From the NCBI GenBank assembly GCA_023262245.1, contig JALRDC010000154.1:1-25312 (forward strand): a stretch of DNA of 25,312 nucleotides, read 5' to 3'. The DNA comes from Flavobacteriaceae bacterium. GTDB lineage: Bacteria > Bacteroidota > Bacteroidia > Flavobacteriales > Flavobacteriaceae. Numbering within the stretch: position 1 is the first letter of the stretch; every line of letters starts with the position of its first letter. The position numbers were made by a program, and so were the translations under genes. The notes beneath the pieces were generated by a model that ran no database searches, was not told the origin of the DNA, and worked only from the letters and a program-made list of their open reading frames with translations. Shown piece by piece: positions 24,432-25,312 of the stretch.

Positions 24432-24437
24432 ATTATA
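24432..24437 (-). promoter_or_regulatory. -10 box of the tRNA-Ser promoter
   Basis: TATAAT on the minus strand lies 12 nt before the tRNA 5' end, at the distance expected for a -10 element. I see no convincing -35 box at 17 bp. Confidence 0.45.
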
Positions 24438-24479
24438 TCTTATGAAATTAAACGATTTGATATTTCTCACTTGATTAAA

Positions 24480-24497
24480 CTTAATACTAGTATTAAG
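24480..24497. promoter_or_regulatory. Perfect 18 bp palindrome between tRNA-Ser and the aldehyde dehydrogenase gene
   Basis: CTTAATACT followed directly by AGTATTAAG is a perfect 18 bp palindrome without spacer. It lies in the 194 bp gap before the aldehyde dehydrogenase ATG (24614), so a dimeric repressor or activator site is likely. The rest of the gap is AT-rich; I see no clear sigma70 promoter or other feature in it. Confidence 0.5.
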
Positions 24498-24613
24498 GTG
24501 GAGTTATTGGTTTAATTTGTATCACATCAGTGAAATGCATCCAAATTAATAACTTTCAAAGATATTGATTTTATATTTTATTAACTTTTTTATTTAAAAC
24601 TTAGGGGTAGTTT

Positions 24614-25312
24614 ATGGGCTTAGAAACATTAAATAATCTTGGAGTGAAACATCCTTTCAAGGCTAAATACGACAATTATATCGGCGGTAAATTTGTACCT
24701 CCAGCAGATGGAAAATATTTTGAAAATATTTCACCTGTCACAGGTAAAGTATTTTGTGAGGTTGCACGATCAAACGAGAAAGACATAAATCTTGCATTAG
24801 ATGCAGCGCATGCAGCCAAAGATGGCTGGGCTAAAAAAAGCCCTACTGAACGCGCCAATGTCTTAATGCAAATTGCTGACATTATGGAAAAAAATCTTTC
24901 AACGATTGCGATCGCTGAAACGATTGATAACGGTAAGCCACTTCGTGAAACCACATACGCTGATATTCCTTTAGCGATTGATCACTTCAGATATTTTGCT
25001 AGCTGCGTTAGAGCTCAAGAAGGAAGCATTGGTGAAATTGATCACGACACAATGGCCTATCACTTCCATGAGCCTCTAGGTGTTGTCGGACAAATTATTC
25101 CATGGAACTTCCCTATTCTTATGGCGGCTTGGAAGTTAGCTCCTGCAATTGCAGCTGGTAATTGTGTAGTGATTAAACCAGCAGAACAAACGCCTGTATC
25201 ATTATTGGTCGTTGTTGAACTCGTAGGTCACCTCCTTCCTCCTGGTGTATTAAATATTGTGAATGGTTTTGGTTTAGAAGCTGGTAAACCGCTTGCAAGC
25301 TCACCTCGTATT
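24614..25312 (+). CDS. NAD-dependent aldehyde dehydrogenase, 5' part (cut by the window end)
   Basis: The ATG at 24614 opens 233 codons without a stop up to the window edge, about half of a usual 500-residue enzyme. The N-terminal YDNYIGGKFVPPADGKYFEN and the cofactor-binding HEPLGVVGQIIPWNFPILM, WKLAPAIAAGNCVVIKPAEQTP and LPPGVLNIVNGFG are standard for this superfamily. The starting MGLETLNNLGVKHPFKAKY and the overall look recall the AldB/ExaC acetaldehyde-oxidising group of proteobacteria. The catalytic Glu and Cys lie beyond the window. An 18 bp palindrome upstream may control it. Propionaldehyde oxidation would fit the neighbouring propionyl-CoA genes, but no sequence feature here fixes the substrate. 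Confidence 0.92.
   Translation, partial: MGLETLNNLGVKHPFKAKYDNYIGGKFVPPADGKYFENISPVTGKVFCEVARSNEKDINLALDAAHAAKDGWAKKSPTERANVLMQIADIMEKNLSTIAIAETIDNGKPLRETTYADIPLAIDHFRYFASCVRAQEGSIGEIDHDTMAYHFHEPLGVVGQIIPWNFPILMAAWKLAPAIAAGNCVVIKPAEQTPVSLLVVVELVGHLLPPGVLNIVNGFGLEAGKPLASSPRI

Noticed and set aside
1..25312. CRISPR arrays, insertion sequences, prophage or defence genes
   Set aside because: No repeat-spacer pattern, transposase or integrase frame or terminal inverted repeats were seen; all sizeable frames are metabolic, respiratory, secretion or regulatory genes.

Overview
The window joins two blocks that look as if they come from different phyla. No database search was run; every name rests on reading the translations, motifs and gene order. 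Block A, about 1 to 16,600, reads as a marine-type Flavobacteriia (Bacteroidota) genome. All its genes lie on the minus strand, mostly without Shine-Dalgarno sequences, and at least one promoter has the Bacteroidota form TTG-N19-TAnnTTTG. Block B, about 16,650 to 25,312, reads as a low-GC proteobacterium (beta- or gammaproteobacterial type). It has a perfect-consensus sigma70 promoter, clear Shine-Dalgarno sequences and a tRNA gene with encoded CCA.

Block A in transcription order (right to left): the 3' part of maeB (malic enzyme), ruvA (Holliday-junction helicase subunit), sprA (giant outer-membrane translocon of the type IX secretion system), gcvH (glycine cleavage H protein), a VanZ-like membrane protein, two tandem near-identical TonB-like proteins, then a terminal-oxidase assembly operon: ctaB (heme O synthase), two subunit III genes, a subunit IV gene, a cysteine-free SCO-like protein and a true SCO1/SenC copper chaperone cut by the window start. 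The catalytic oxidase subunits I and II are not here.

Block B: a GntR/UTRA regulator on the minus strand, coupled to the start of maeB and divergent from a six-gene plus-strand operon: CitE-like lyase, MaoC-type mesaconyl-CoA hydratase (Mch-like), second CitE-like lyase, prpB, prpC and prpD. Mch plus a malyl/methylmalyl-CoA-type lyase would interconvert mesaconyl-CoA with propionyl-CoA and glyoxylate. PrpC, PrpD and PrpB, with an aconitase encoded elsewhere, would then turn propionyl-CoA plus oxaloacetate into succinate and pyruvate. Nested inverted repeats sit between the regulator and the operon, directly against the operon's -35 box. The block ends with an antisense tRNA-Ser(GGA) and the 5' part of an aldehyde dehydrogenase gene.

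The two blocks meet inside or just upstream of maeB. Its start, Shine-Dalgarno and first ~100 residues match block B, while the rest matches flavobacterial malic enzymes. The simplest reading is a chimeric (metagenomic) assembly joined at a conserved stretch of maeB; a real recombination is the less likely alternative. The two blocks should not be interpreted as one genome until that is settled.
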